Positions 1 to 31,259 of a stretch of DNA of 64,000 nucleotides are shown one piece after another; the stretch's first letter is position 1, and each line of letters begins with the position of its first letter. The stretch is from Heterohyrax brucei (Eukaryota; Chordata; Mammalia; Hyracoidea; Procaviidae). The notes beneath the pieces were generated by a model. It saw only the letters and a list, made by a program, of their open reading frames with translations, was not told where the DNA came from and did no database searches. A program made the translations under genes and the position numbers. Location: NCBI GenBank assembly GCA_028571685.1, contig CM053154.1, forward strand, positions 1,304,501 through 1,368,500. Direction: 5' to 3'.

Positions 1-20278
<20,278 letters not shown>

Positions 20279-20406
20279 TCAGCAGGTGTCTTCGCCAACC
20301 TCTAGGCAGGTGGCCTCGGCTGGCTCTGCTACATCGTCTCTCTCACCTGGAGGGAAAGCACACCTGGTGAGTGGATGGCGATCAGCGTGGGCAGAGGCGC
20401 TGTGGG

Positions 20407-21101
20407 CCAGATGGAGTCCAGGGCACCTGACGCTGGGGGTATGTGGGCCAGGTGGGGCCCAGGGCACCTGACGCTGGGGGTATGTGGGCCAGGTGGGGTC
20501 CAGGGCACCTGACGCTGGGGGTATGTGGGCCAGGTGGGGCCCAGGGCACCTGACGCTGGAGTATGTGGGCCAGGTGGGGTCCAGGGCACCTGACGCTGGG
20601 GGTATGTGGGCCAGGTGGGGCCCAGGGCACCTGACGCTGGAGTATGTGGGCCAGGTGGGGTCCAGGGCACCCAACGCTGGGGGTATGTGGGCCAGGTGGG
20701 GTCCAGGGCACCCGACGCTGGGGGTGTGTGGGCCAGGTGGGGTCCAGGGCACCCGACGCTGGGGGTGTGTGGGCCAGGTGGGGTCCAGGGCACCCGACGC
20801 TGGGGGTGTGTGGGCCAGGTGGGGTCCAGGGCACCCGACGCTGGGGGTGTGTGGGCCAGGTGGGGTCCAGGGCACCCGACGCTGGGGGTATGTGGGCCAG
20901 GTGGGGTCCAGGGCACCCGACGCTGGGGGTGTGTGGGCCAGGTGGGGTCCAGGGCACCCGACGCTGGGGGTATGTGGGCCAGGTGGGGTCCAGGGCACCC
21001 GATGCTGGGGGTATGTGGGCCAGGTGGGGTCCAGGGCACCTGACGCTGGGGGTATGTGGGTCAGGTGGGGTCCAGGGCACCTGACGCTGGCGAATGTATG
21101 C
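20407..21101. repeat. 41-bp GC-rich minisatellite, 17 copies
   Basis: Tandem units begin CCAGGTGGGG on the plus strand and end GGTATGTGGG. I count 17: fifteen of 41 bp and two of 40 bp (units 4 and 6, with GGAG for GGGGG). Interior units 8-14 are nearly identical and differ by GTGTG/GTATG; outer units carry CCTGACG for CCCGACG. The plus strand has G-runs of 4, 3, 5 and 3 per unit. Because 41 is not a multiple of three, long open frames appear in all phases and mean nothing. It lies just upstream of the first JAKMIP3 coding exon. Confidence 0.98.
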
Positions 21102-21235
21102 AGAGCAGTAGGGCTTGGAGCACGACACTGGGCTGTGGGGTGTGAGCCAGCAGGGCTCAGGGTACTCGACACTGGGGTGTGTGTGCTGGATGGGGCTCGG
21201 GGTGTCTGACACCTTGTGTGCTGGGCAGGTTCGAA
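21102..21235. repeat. Decayed flank of the 41-bp minisatellite
   Basis: Three or so diverged units ('CAGGGCTCAGGGTACTCGAC', 'ACTGGGGTGTGTGTGCTGGA', 'GGGGCTCGGGGTGTCTGACA') continue the array to the right, showing an older, non-homogenised edge. Confidence 0.75.
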
Positions 21236-22124
21236 ACACCCTATCACAGCCTGTCTGTGGGCTGTGCCCCTGACTGAGCAGGGCAGGATGGGGACTGGCC
21301 CGAGACAGAGCCGCTGCCCACCCGTCCACAGAGGACGCCTCCCGCTCTGTGCCAGGACAGGTGAGCGTTTGCGCTCCAGTGCTGGCTAAGTGACCGCAAG
21401 GGCAGGTGGGAGACCAAGCTTCCCAGGTAGCTGCAGGGCAACCAGGCTCCTGGACCCCCGCCCCGAACTGCCCAGGCCCTCAGACTGTACCCAGGTCCCT
21501 AGGGCCCCCACAGACTGGCCCAGCTCCCTGGATCCCCAAAGGCCTTCAGACCGTGTCTAGATTCCCAGGCTCCCCACAGACCCTCAGGCTGGCCAGTGAA
21601 GTGTGGGGTGCTCCCGGCTCTCAGTGGCCCCCACGCTGCGCTGAAGAGGCCTCAGGACTTGTGAGAGCCCCCCGCCCCTGTCTATATCCCTGCCACCTCT
21701 GTTTGGAGACAGAGGGATGAGTGTGGATCTCCCTGCAGTCACCGGAGCACCCAGGCTGTGCTCGCCCTGCCCAGCGGGGTTTCCCGCACATCCTTCTTCC
21801 CATCCTGCAGGTTCTCAGGAAACGTTGGTGGAGCTTGTGGCAGAAGGAGAGAAATGGGACCTCTGTGTGTCATCCCATGTCCCATTTAACGAGGGACACA
21901 GGGGGGCAGTGGTACGCTCTAAGCCTGGGGAGAATGACAGCCCTGGAGGAGAGGTCCCACTCTGCAGTTCAGCCCGGCGGCACCAAAAGCCCAGGGTGAC
22001 AAAGAGCTGGAGGGCTGTGTGCTCCAAAGAGGGTGGCTGTCCTGCCCCGTGTCATGAGCTTCCCTGGCTTTGGGGCTCCGTCCAGCACACAAACCACGCT
22101 GTGAGTAACCAGCCGGCCATGACA

Positions 22125-22320
22125 GGAGCCCTGGGTCATACAGAGGGTTAAGTGCTTGGCTACCAGCAGAGGGTTGGAGGTTCAAACCCAGCCAGAGGTG
22201 CCTCGGAAGGCAGGCCCGCGTCTGCTTCTGAAAGGTCACTGGCTGGAGACCCTGCGGGCACTTCTCTGCACACACGGGGTCGTCAGGGGTGGGCGTCGAC
22301 TTGACGGCCACTAGCGATCA
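22125..22320 (+). mobile_element. AfroSINE, diverged
   Basis: A forward copy with 'GGTTAAGTGCTTGGCTACCA' and 'GGTTGGAGGTTCAAACCCAG' (box A and B regions) and the tail 'GCGTCGACTTGACGGCCACT'. Confidence 0.85.
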
Positions 22321-25300
22321 CAGCTTGTCTTTCCCAGGGCACAGTACACTGAGCGCTCTGTCCCTGTCCCTCCAGGCTCTCTCTTTATTGCCAGAGTACT
22401 CGTTAACACCCAAGGTCTTCAGTCCCCTCACGTTCACTCAGCTCAAGGGACAGCGTGAAGAATAGCCTGTGCTGGCGGTGGGGGCCTGTAGGGTGGGGGG
22501 ACTGAGAGAAACACGGGCCATATGCTCAACCCCACGGAGGCGCGCAAGGCGCAGGAGGTGCGCAGGGCCCAGCGAGGGGCACAGGGACCGGGCGGGGTCC
22601 AGCCGTGGGATGTTGGGGGCGAGCAGGGCCCAGGTGGGTGGGGGGCAGGGGTGGGCGGCGCCCACGAGCATGACCCCAGCTGGCCTGCCCACCACGGCCA
22701 GGCAGTGTAATCCGAGTCTGCACTCCAGGGCCCGGCGCCTTAGAACTTTGCTGAATTCAACCTGAACCCCATACAAGGGCCGTGAGCCTGTCTGGGGAAA
22801 CCCAAGCGTGCTGGAGAAAAGGGTGCCTCTGCACTCAGGCTTCCACAAGTTCCCGTCTGGGCCCCCAGGGACTTCTCCGGCCAGCTGGGGACATTGTTCC
22901 TCTTTGCACTGGGAATCCTTCAATTAGCAGTCTTGACTGCCCACTGTTGGCTTCAGGGTCCCTGAGGACACAGTACATGGCGTTTGCTGGAGACCCACCT
23001 TCCCGGGACCCACAGCTCAACCCCAGTTTGTGACGGGGGCTGCACGGGCTGCCAGCGGCTTTGTGACTGCAGGAGGGGTTTGCTTGCTGCCTGCCGCTAA
23101 CCCAGTGTGGGCGCAGGCAGCAGTGTCACCACGAAGGGGGGAGCAGCCTCTCTGCTGAGGTCCCAGTGTGAGCTCCTGGCTTGGCTTCAGCTGCCCTGGC
23201 ACAGGCGAGGGGCTACAGAGGCAGCGACAACTGAGAGTGTCCGTGATGACTGTTTTCCTATGTGGCCTCTGGTGAGGGTCTTACCACTCTCATCAGGTGA
23301 GCCAGCAGGACTGCGTGACAGGGGAAGTGTGACCCACCAAGAGGATTGGTCCGTTTTGCCTCCAAAGAGAGCCAGTTTCGGAGCAGAGAGACAGAGCCCA
23401 CCAGCACTGAGGGAGTGGAGACCAGCGGGAGAGGCCCGGCAGCAGGGGCTGCACAGTGGGCTTCCTGGCCCAGGAGAGAGACAGCTGAGGGCCTCTGGGC
23501 AGCCGAGGGCCAGGGCGCAGGTGCCTGTGAGCTGTGCCTGTGAGAAGAGCTGTGTCCTGGGTGTCCCCGAGCCTGAACTGTAACTGTCCCTTCCCTCATA
23601 AACCCTGGGATCATGGATGTCATCTGTGAGTGCCGTGTGGCCCTTGCGATGTATTGCTGAAGGCAGCAGAAACGTGGAGAGGGCCGTGGAGGGGAGGGTG
23701 CTGTCAGAATCAGTGGGGATGGGGGAGAGGGGTCTTTCCAGCCTCCACCTCGGGGAGCCAGCCCTGCCGCTGATCTTGGTTCTCCTTCTGGACCGTGTCG
23801 TTGCTGTAAAAGTCCAATATGGTGACAGGAGGGGGTTCAGGCAGGTACCCCAGGAGGGGCATGGCACCCTTCATACCTGGGGGACCTATCCAAGTATGTG
23901 GAACATGGGATGGGACCCCCGTGGGCCACAGCATGACAAAGGCAGTCGTGTAGAGCTCTGCCTCGAGCAGGACCAGAGGAAGAGGGACAGGGTGTGAGCT
24001 GGGGATGAGCGGTTCGGGCAGGACACACAGGCCATCGCCTCTGGGTGCCTGGGGATGCCACATCGCCTCTCCAGGAAGTGTGCAGCTGAGATGTCACAGA
24101 GCGGGAAGAAGACAGGGAAGGGCCTGCGCGGGGCTGCGGCCTCAGAGCCGACTGCCGGCCGTTTTCCAGGTTAGGCCAGGTGACGATTGGAGGTAACCTC
24201 TGCACAGACACGCCTCTCTCACTAAATGTTCCTTTTCTTGGAAAACACAAATACCATTTCTTGGACGGTGGAATCAAGGCTGCCCACGCCTGGGTGGAAA
24301 CTCTGTCCGTCGGAGAACCTGATCCACTGCGTAAAGAGGGAAGTATGGAGGATTCAGCTCGGCAGACCGGAGGCCGTGACCCAGAGGCCATGGTCCTGGG
24401 TTTATAGGCATCAACGGGAACCCACTGAAATCAGTGCAGAGATCACGGGCGTCACCCCAAATCCCTGCTCCGGAAGACAAAGGCTGAGCTTTCAAGAGCT
24501 CCCCTAGTTATTGTGAGATGACGTAGCTCCAGGCATCTTTATCACCCACGGTACCAGCCACTAGCAGGCATGCTACAGAGGGCACTGCCATCTCACTTGG
24601 AAGCCACGTGGCTGCTGGAGCCCCCTCCTCTCCTTGGGGACCGCCAGCCACACCATGGCATGTGTGGTGAGCAGAGTCCTGTCTCCTAAAGCCCAGTTCC
24701 CTGAGCCTGCCTGATGTCCATTTTAAAATTAACTTAAACTAAAAAAGCTCATCTTTAATTTTTGCAATATTACTTTTTCTTGTTGAATCTCTACCAGCCC
24801 ACAGAGTAATATAATATACACCACCCCTAATGGAATATATATTTTTTGCCTGAAAGCCTTTGACTGATCACCCAGTGACATCTTTACAGCATAAAATGTA
24901 TACAAATGGAAATAGAAATTTGTTCTATGGCCTTCAGTCTCTGAAGTTATAAAAACATCTTCTAATTGACTTATCATTACACGCATTACAGCTCCTTAGT
25001 TGGTTCAAATAGCACAACACACTACCAATCCTGATAAACTGTTAAATACAAAAGTACGGGGTTAAGTGAAAATGCGTACCGAGCGGGTGGGTGGACAGGT
25101 GGTCTGAGTGCCCACGGAAGACCTCCCTGCTCCCCAGGTGCTTGACGCCCCTGCACTGGGCACAGCACATGGTAGGAGTCAGGGTGGGTGGAGCAGCTCA
25201 GAGGGGGATCTGGCGGTGGTGAGTCGGTGGGGGTGGGGAGAAGAGGCAAGAGCGAAATGCTGGCGACCCATCTATGGGGTCTGGCAACCCACTCCCCTGA

Positions 25301-26365
25301 CTCCTGGGAGGCCTCCAGAGCACCCCCGTGGTTCACAGACTGCAGGTGGAGCCCACACGTGTACTCTGTGGTATACCCGGTTAGCCAACCTCACAACAAC
25401 TTTCAGACATTGCACACCAAAAGGGGCCACAATATCGGCCTCCAGAGTGGCAAATGAACACCTCTGCTGGCCAAGATCTCAACAACTGAGCACGTTTGCC
25501 ACTGTGACGTGTGGATGACTGTCAGGCCCAGCGAGGAAGGGCTTCCCCAGCTGTGTTCTCCCACTCTCCTGGGGCAGACCCCGGAAAGTCACAGAAAGGG
25601 TGTCGGGAGTTTCCAAAAGCCCGGAAGGACACATCTCAGCAAAAGGAGTGAAGGACATCAAAGAGAGAATGTTTTGGAAAAGCTATCAACATAATCCCCC
25701 CTAGTTCCAGGGGTCCGTACTGGTAGAACTAACTTCCACGCAGGAAAGAAGGAACTAGACTGTGAGTAACGCCCACTCTTCTGGCCTCTGAGGGTCAGTG
25801 AGCACAACCGAAGCTACCTGAGCACTGTCAGACCTGGAAGCAGTGCCAGGTAAGCCCTTTCAGGGAACTCTGCCTGACTCAGTCCCAGAAATTTTGGCTG
25901 GGTAAGACACCTCTGTTTCACAGAGACAGACACCCCATCGTGACCACTGCTCACTGCCTGGACTGCCTGAATACAGAGAGAGCGTAAATGAGGCTGCTTC
26001 AGTTGTTTTCTGTCTTCAAACCACGTACAGCTTCCCGCTGTCCAGTCCCGCAGCCACTGACCTCACACGCCAGGTCTCAAGGCCTGACAACTTGGGTATG
26101 TTTCTGCGTGCACGTTGCTATCCTGGCCTGACTGAGCATAATGGCTGTGGACTTCTGAAGGGTCACCTCACAGCCCACGTGGACCCCTGAGTAGGTTTAT
26201 CTGAGAACCAGCCCCTAACCTCCAAGTGCACAGCCCAGCTTTCAGATCAGAGCAACCCAGATGGGGGTGTTTCCTAATTCAGGAGAGTAGCCTAGGAACC
26301 AGCGATATTCCAGGTCATTTCTACCAAACTGGCAGCCCAGGTGAAACAACTGCCAATCAAAACAA
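22321..26365. other. Unassigned sequence upstream of JAKMIP3 coding start
   Basis: About 4 kb. The part at 22.4-24.6 kb is GC-rich. An AT-rich stretch lies at 24,720-25,020. No coding homology, RNA gene or confident transposon was recognised. Open frames are short and lack family resemblance. Confidence 0.5.
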
Positions 26366-26369
26366 ATCA

Positions 26370-26768
26370 GTCAGTGGACAGGTAGATACAGAGATATGTA
26401 GGTAGATAGATGATTGATAGACAGGAAGGGAAAGAGAGGGGGAAGGTAGGAAGAAAGATGGATGGAAGATTGGTAGAAAGAAAAATAAAGATCAGTCGAG
26501 GATGGATGGATGGATAGATGGATGGGTGTGTAGGTGGGTGGGTGGATGGATATGAAGATGGATGGATGGGTGGATGGGTGGATAGATGATGGACGGGTGC
26601 CTGAGTGGATGAGGCATGGGAAAATGGGTGGATGGATGGGTGGATGGGTGGATGTGTGGGTGTGTGGGTGGATGGATGTGAAGATGGATGATGGATGGAT
26701 GGATAGATGAAGGATGGGTGCCTGAGTGGATGATGCATGGGAAGGTGGATGGATGGATAGGTGGGTGG
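26370..26768. repeat. GGAT/GATA tetranucleotide microsatellite, left half
   Basis: About 400 bp of imperfect GGAT, GGGT and GATA units (for example 'GGATGGATGGATAGATGGAT'), with higher-order repeats of about 130 bp such as 'GGGTGCCTGAGTGGATGA' at about 26,595 and 26,715. The array is interrupted by the LTR at 26,769. Confidence 0.95.
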
Positions 26769-27268
26769 TGTTATGGATTGAACTGTGTCCCCCAGAAAAT
26801 ATGTGTAGACATGTGGCTGGGCCGTGGTTCCCAGTATCTTGTGACTGTCCTCCATTTTGTGGTTTTCCTATGCTGTATGTTAATGGATTAAAGTGGAACT
26901 GTAAATTCCTTTATAAGATCACATCCCTGTTCCACTGTAAAGGGAGTTTCCCTGGAGTATGGCTTGCCCCACCCTTAATCCTTTCATCCTGCAAGAGATA
27001 AAAGGAAAGGGAAGCAGGCAGAGACTTGGGAACCTCGTACCATCAAGAAAGCAACACCGGGAGAAGAGTGTGTCCTTCAGACCTGAGGTTCCTGCACCAA
27101 GCAATACCGGACTTTCCTCCAGAGCTGACAAGGGGAAAGCCTTCCGCTGGAGCAGACACCCTGAATATGGACTTGTAGCCTATTGGACTGTGTAAGAATA
27201 AACCTTCCTTTGTTAAAACCATCTGCTCAGTGGTATTTCTGTTACAGCTGCCCTAGCTGACTAAAACA
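26769..27268 (+). mobile_element. Solo LTR (ERVL-MaLR type) inside the microsatellite
   Basis: A 500-bp element begins TGTTATGGATTG and ends GACTAAAACA (TG...CA). It is flanked by perfect 5-bp target duplications GGTGG at 26,764-26,768 and 27,269-27,273. It carries an AATAAA signal at about 27,187. A noncoding remnant of an endogenous retroelement. The same family recurs at least six more times in the window. Confidence 0.92.
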
Positions 27269-27625
27269 GGTGGGTATCTGGGTGGGTGGATGGATGAATG
27301 GGAAGATAGATGTATGAGTGGATGGATGGATGGGTGGGTGGGAAGATGGATGACGGATGGATGGATGGGTGGGTGGATGGATGGATGGGAAGATGGATGG
27401 ATGGTGGATGGAAGGATGTATGTATGGTGGATGGGTGGACAGATGGGTGTGTGTGTGGATCAAGAGGTGAATGGATGGGAAGATGGATGGATGGACGAAT
27501 AAATGGCTGGAGGATGGCTGGATGGATGGACAGATGAATGGCTGGAGGATGGATGAATGGCTGGAGGATGGATGGATGATGGCTAGGTGTGTAGATGGAT
27601 GGATAGGAATATGGAAGGATGGGTA
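27269..27625. repeat. GGAT tetranucleotide microsatellite, right half
   Basis: A continuation of the array ('GGATGGATGGGTGGGTGGGA', 'GGCTGGAGGATGGATGAATG'), with a 24-bp-scale GGCTGGAGGATGGATG repeat near 27,510-27,575. Confidence 0.95.
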
Positions 27626-27666
27626 AAAGCAATCCTCCTCAGTCTCCTTCCTGAAGATTACTAAAA

Positions 27667-27875
27667 CAAACAAGCCAAACCCATTGCTGTTGAGTAGATT
27701 CTGAGTCTGAGTGACCCTCCAGAATGGAGTAGAACTGCCCCACGGGGTTTCCAAGGCTGTAAACTCCACAGAACCAGACTGCCCCATCTATCTCCAGCAG
27801 AGAGGCTGGTGTTCAAAGAGCTATCTTTTAGGTTAGCAGCCAGGCACTTAACCACTGTATCACCAGGGTTCCTGC
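27667..27875 (-). mobile_element. AfroSINE
   Basis: A reverse copy starting 'CAAGCCAAACCCATTGCTGT', containing 'GGAGTAGAACTGCCCCACGG' and ending 'CACCAGGGTTCCTG', next to the microsatellite. Confidence 0.93.
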
Positions 27876-28109
27876 CTTCAATCTCCACAAGTTCAGCTGA
27901 AGTCTGGATGAGAGTCTACTCACTTCAACGGGAATTTGATGTTTTGTTACTGGAAAGCAAACAGTGGTAAATTGTGTAGTTTTACACTTGTACTCTAATT
28001 AAAAAGGGACCACATGGCCTTGATGAAGGCTGCCCTGCATCTGCTAAGATGTGCAGTCCTCTGTGAACCATGGACCCTATGTGCCAGTAAGGGAGAGTGT
28101 CCACCAAGA

Positions 28110-28565
28110 CTCCTTAGAAATCCAAACAAAAGTACTTGTTAATTCCAACAGTAACCCTAAAATGTGCATGAAAATGCAAAGGGCCAAAGATGACCAAGGC
28201 AACCGGGAAGGTGAAGAAGGAACTGGAGGGCTTACGCTCCTGGATGTCAGAACCTTTTTAGAAGATGTTGTAGCACAGACTGGGCTACCAGGACAAGGAC
28301 AAGCACTGGCCAGAGGCATGGTCTGGAGCGCTCAAGACGGACAGCACACGACAGCCACGAGGTGGTAATAGTGACACTGAAGTGCACTGGTCTTTTCAAC
28401 AAGTGGTGTTAACTGGACATTCTCCAGGAGAAACATAACTTGCCCCTTACCTCGCACTGTATGTAGACAAAACACCATTTCCCAAGGAATCACAGATGTA
28501 AATGTGGGTGGTCAAACAACAGTGTTTTAGAAAAGAATAGGAGGTCTTCATGGCCTTGATTTGAT
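28110..28565 (+). repeat. L1 ORF2 fragment
   Basis: 'ATGAAAATGCAAAGGGCCAA' through 'CTTTTCAACAAGTGGTGTTA' follows the L1 ORF2 order with heavy divergence. It ends against an RTE fragment. Confidence 0.7.
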
Positions 28566-28569
28566 TCTT

Positions 28570-29037
28570 AAAGTATTGAAAAGTAAAGATGTCACCTTGA
28601 AGACTAAAGTGCGCCTGACCCAAGCCATGGTATTTTCAGTCATGTCATATGTGTGCGAAAACTGGACAAAGAATAAGGAAGACAGAAGAATTGACGCCTT
28701 TGAGTTGTGGTGTTGGAGAAGAATGTTGAATGCACCATAGACCACCAAAAGAATCAACAGATCTGTTCTGGAAAAAATACAACCAGAGTGCTCCTAGATG
28801 GCAAGACTACACCTTACATATTTCGGACACGCTATCAGGAGGGATCCGTCCCTGGAGAATGACATCATGTTTGGTAGAGTGGAGGGTCAGTGCAAAAAGA
28901 GGAAGAAGACCCTCAACAAGAAGGATCGACACAGAGGCCGCAACATTTGTGGGTGTGGCACAGGACTGGGCAGCGTTTGTACAGCTGTGCAGAGGGTCGC
29001 TATGAGTCAGAACTGACTCAGCAGCGCCCACCAACCA
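28570..29037 (+). mobile_element. RTE (BovB-like) LINE 3' end
   Basis: The plus strand encodes a decayed RTE C-terminus: SVMSYVCENWTKNKEDRR, IDAFELWCWRRMLNAP (ending at a stop), then LHLTYFGHAIRRDPSLEND in another frame. It finishes with the 3' terminus 'GGTCGCTATGAGTCAGAACT' and an ACCACAACAC tail. This terminus is the source-type tail seen in the AfroSINEs. Confidence 0.9.
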
Positions 29038-30054
29038 CAACACGCTGACTCCCCTCCTGGGGACAGCCAACAGACATGTGCACGTGGATTCTCAAAGGAC
29101 TGCACAGGATGTCCCCAGCAGTGTCCAGCAGCAGCCCCAACAGGAAATGCCACCAATGCCCATCAGCAAGTACTTCCCTTGACTGAGGCTTCTCTTGATT
29201 GGGTGGCGCTTTCCTGCCTCCCCACATGTCTGCTCACTATGTCACTGTGTGCTGGGCACCTGCCTGCTGATCGGTGGTGGTCTCTGCTGGAGGCAGGGTT
29301 GCTGACAGGTTTCTGAGCTTGTCTGTGGTCCTGGGAGCTGGGCTTTCTTCCCTGCTCCTTGCTCTTCCTCTCCTCCTGCCCCTCCTCCTCCTTCTCTCTT
29401 CAAACCTTAATGAATGTCCAAACTATTCTGAGCCCAGAGGCTGTACAAAAATAGGTGACAGTCCAGTTAAAGCCTGTGGGCCTTAGTTTGCCAAGCTCCG
29501 CTCCAGAGCACAGTCTTTGTTCCTATGGCATGGCCCTTCTGGGGTCCCAACCTAGTGTCTGACACATGCAGCCGAGTCTCCCCCAGGGTCTCACTGCTGG
29601 CCCTCTGCAGCTGTCAGCCCCGCTGTGGGTGGTCTCACTGGGCCTCAGGGGTCTGCTCCTGCACAGGTGGAGCCTGCTTTTGCACAGGTGGAGCCTGGTC
29701 CTGCACAGGTGGAGCCCGGCCACTGCCAAGGCCCTGCTGAGTCCCTCTTTGGGTTGCTGGGGCCCCCTCCAGGCCCCACGGACTTCTGCAGCACGAGAGT
29801 CCTGACTCCACCTGGCAGCGCTTTGCTGGGCTCCCTGGAAAGCAGGCAGTCAGCACCAGTGGGGGCCAGCCCCCGCCCTGCGAGGCCGCCTCCTTCTGGC
29901 CAGTGCCTGCAAACAGCGGACTGCTCACCGCCTGCTGTCTCGGCACAGCTTCGTGGGGTCTTATTCAGCGGGCGCACAATGGTGAATTCTGGATTGAAAA
30001 TACACAGAGCTGCACAGAAATAAACATATCACAATAAAGCACTAACTAAACACA
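29038..30054. other. Unassigned GC-rich sequence
   Basis: No coding homology recognised. It contains the 21-bp triplicate described separately and a CTCCTC-rich stretch around 29,350-29,400. Confidence 0.5.
29657..29719. repeat. 21-bp tandem repeat, three copies
   Basis: Three successive copies of a TGCACAGGTGGAGCC-containing 21-bp unit with small changes. They are in frame with each other (21 is divisible by three), so they form a short repetitive open frame with no known homologue. Confidence 0.9.
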
Positions 30055-30230
30055 TACCCATCAACAATTACATTGAATGTGAATGGACTGAACGCTCCAG
30101 TAAAGAGACAACAAGTGACATCTTGGTTCGAAAGACACGGCCCATCTACCCATCCATATGTTGCCTACAAGAAACTCACCTTAGACTTAAAGATATGAAC
30201 AAACTGAAAATATACGGAGCTATAAAATGC
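30055..30230 (+). repeat. L1 ORF2 5' fragment
   Basis: 'CAACAATTACATTGAATGTG' and 'CATATGTTGCCTACAAGAAA' correspond to the start of L1 ORF2. The same sequence is present in reverse at about 34,980-35,100 in the long L1. Confidence 0.85.
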
Positions 30231-31259
30231 TTTTGTCTGTGAAACATTGTGGGAAGTTAAACTGTTACCAAAAACCTGAAACTGACAGTTCCCTTCCATT
30301 TTATCCACAGAAACAAGGTATTTTGAAGGTTATTATTTATTTTTTTTATTTTTTATTTTTTTATTATGATTGAATGAAAATGTACATTCCCATATAAATT
30401 TGCATGCTGACCTACATGCAGCTTCCACTGCTCTCCCTGCACGGTGACAGCATTCTCTTCCTCTCTGCTCCATACACGTCTTATCTTCCCAACAGTCTCC
30501 TATCTTCTCCTCTCCACCCATTCCCCTTCCTCCAGGATGAGGTCAACAGGACGACCTCCTATAGAGTTGTAGAACCACAAAGTGCCCATCCAATATGGTC
30601 ACTCTGCGTCACCAAGTCCAACCCATTGCTGTCCGAAAAGAGGATCTTTATTATGATTTATGGACAGGGGCAGCATGAGGGCCAGGGGCCATGCTCCCAG
30701 GGGAACCCCGAAGTCCCTGGACCATCAATTGTGGTCTTTTAGTAGAGATATCAGGGTGCAACCCTATTTATACTTGTGTTGCCAGTGAGACTCAACTTTG
30801 TGAGCTCCATCATGGCTATCACTGGTGGTGGCCAGGTGCTATCTGGTCCTTTCAGTCACAAGTCGATGTAGACACACACTCACATGGGTCTCTCTGTTTT
30901 CTGGATTCTTTCAGATCGCAGCTTGGCAGCTTTTAAGACCCCAGACATCACTCACCAATGTGGGGTGTGGAGAGTCCTCATTAGCAAAATGCTAGTTGTT
31001 ACAATTGGCCTCAATTTCCACTGAGAGCATTGTCCCCAGCCCCCCTCCCCAGCTACTCTGTCCTTGCAATACTGGGTTAAGATGGGAGGAGCACACAAGT
31101 TGTGTCAAAGTCCTGTTAATACTGATCTTCTTGCTAATGTGTGCTGTCACCAGTTTCACCCAACCAACCAAATTTCTAACAACTATCTAATCTAAACTCT
31201 CCCCCTTGACCCTCCTGCCCTCCCCACCCTTGCAGCTATCAAAGTCTTTTCTGTTATGC

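Noticed and set aside
20407..21101. Regular repeat array resembling a CRISPR
   Set aside because: Units are contiguous without unique spacers, and the DNA is mammalian.
20279..21329. Long open frames of 236-322 codons on the minus strand and 145-241 codons on the plus strand over the minisatellite
   Set aside because: A 41-bp stop-free unit cycles through all frames, so long frames are automatic. No known protein resembles them.
26367..27787. Ser/His/Pro/Ile-rich open frames of up to 181 codons
   Set aside because: They come from reverse reading of the GGAT tetranucleotide repeat.
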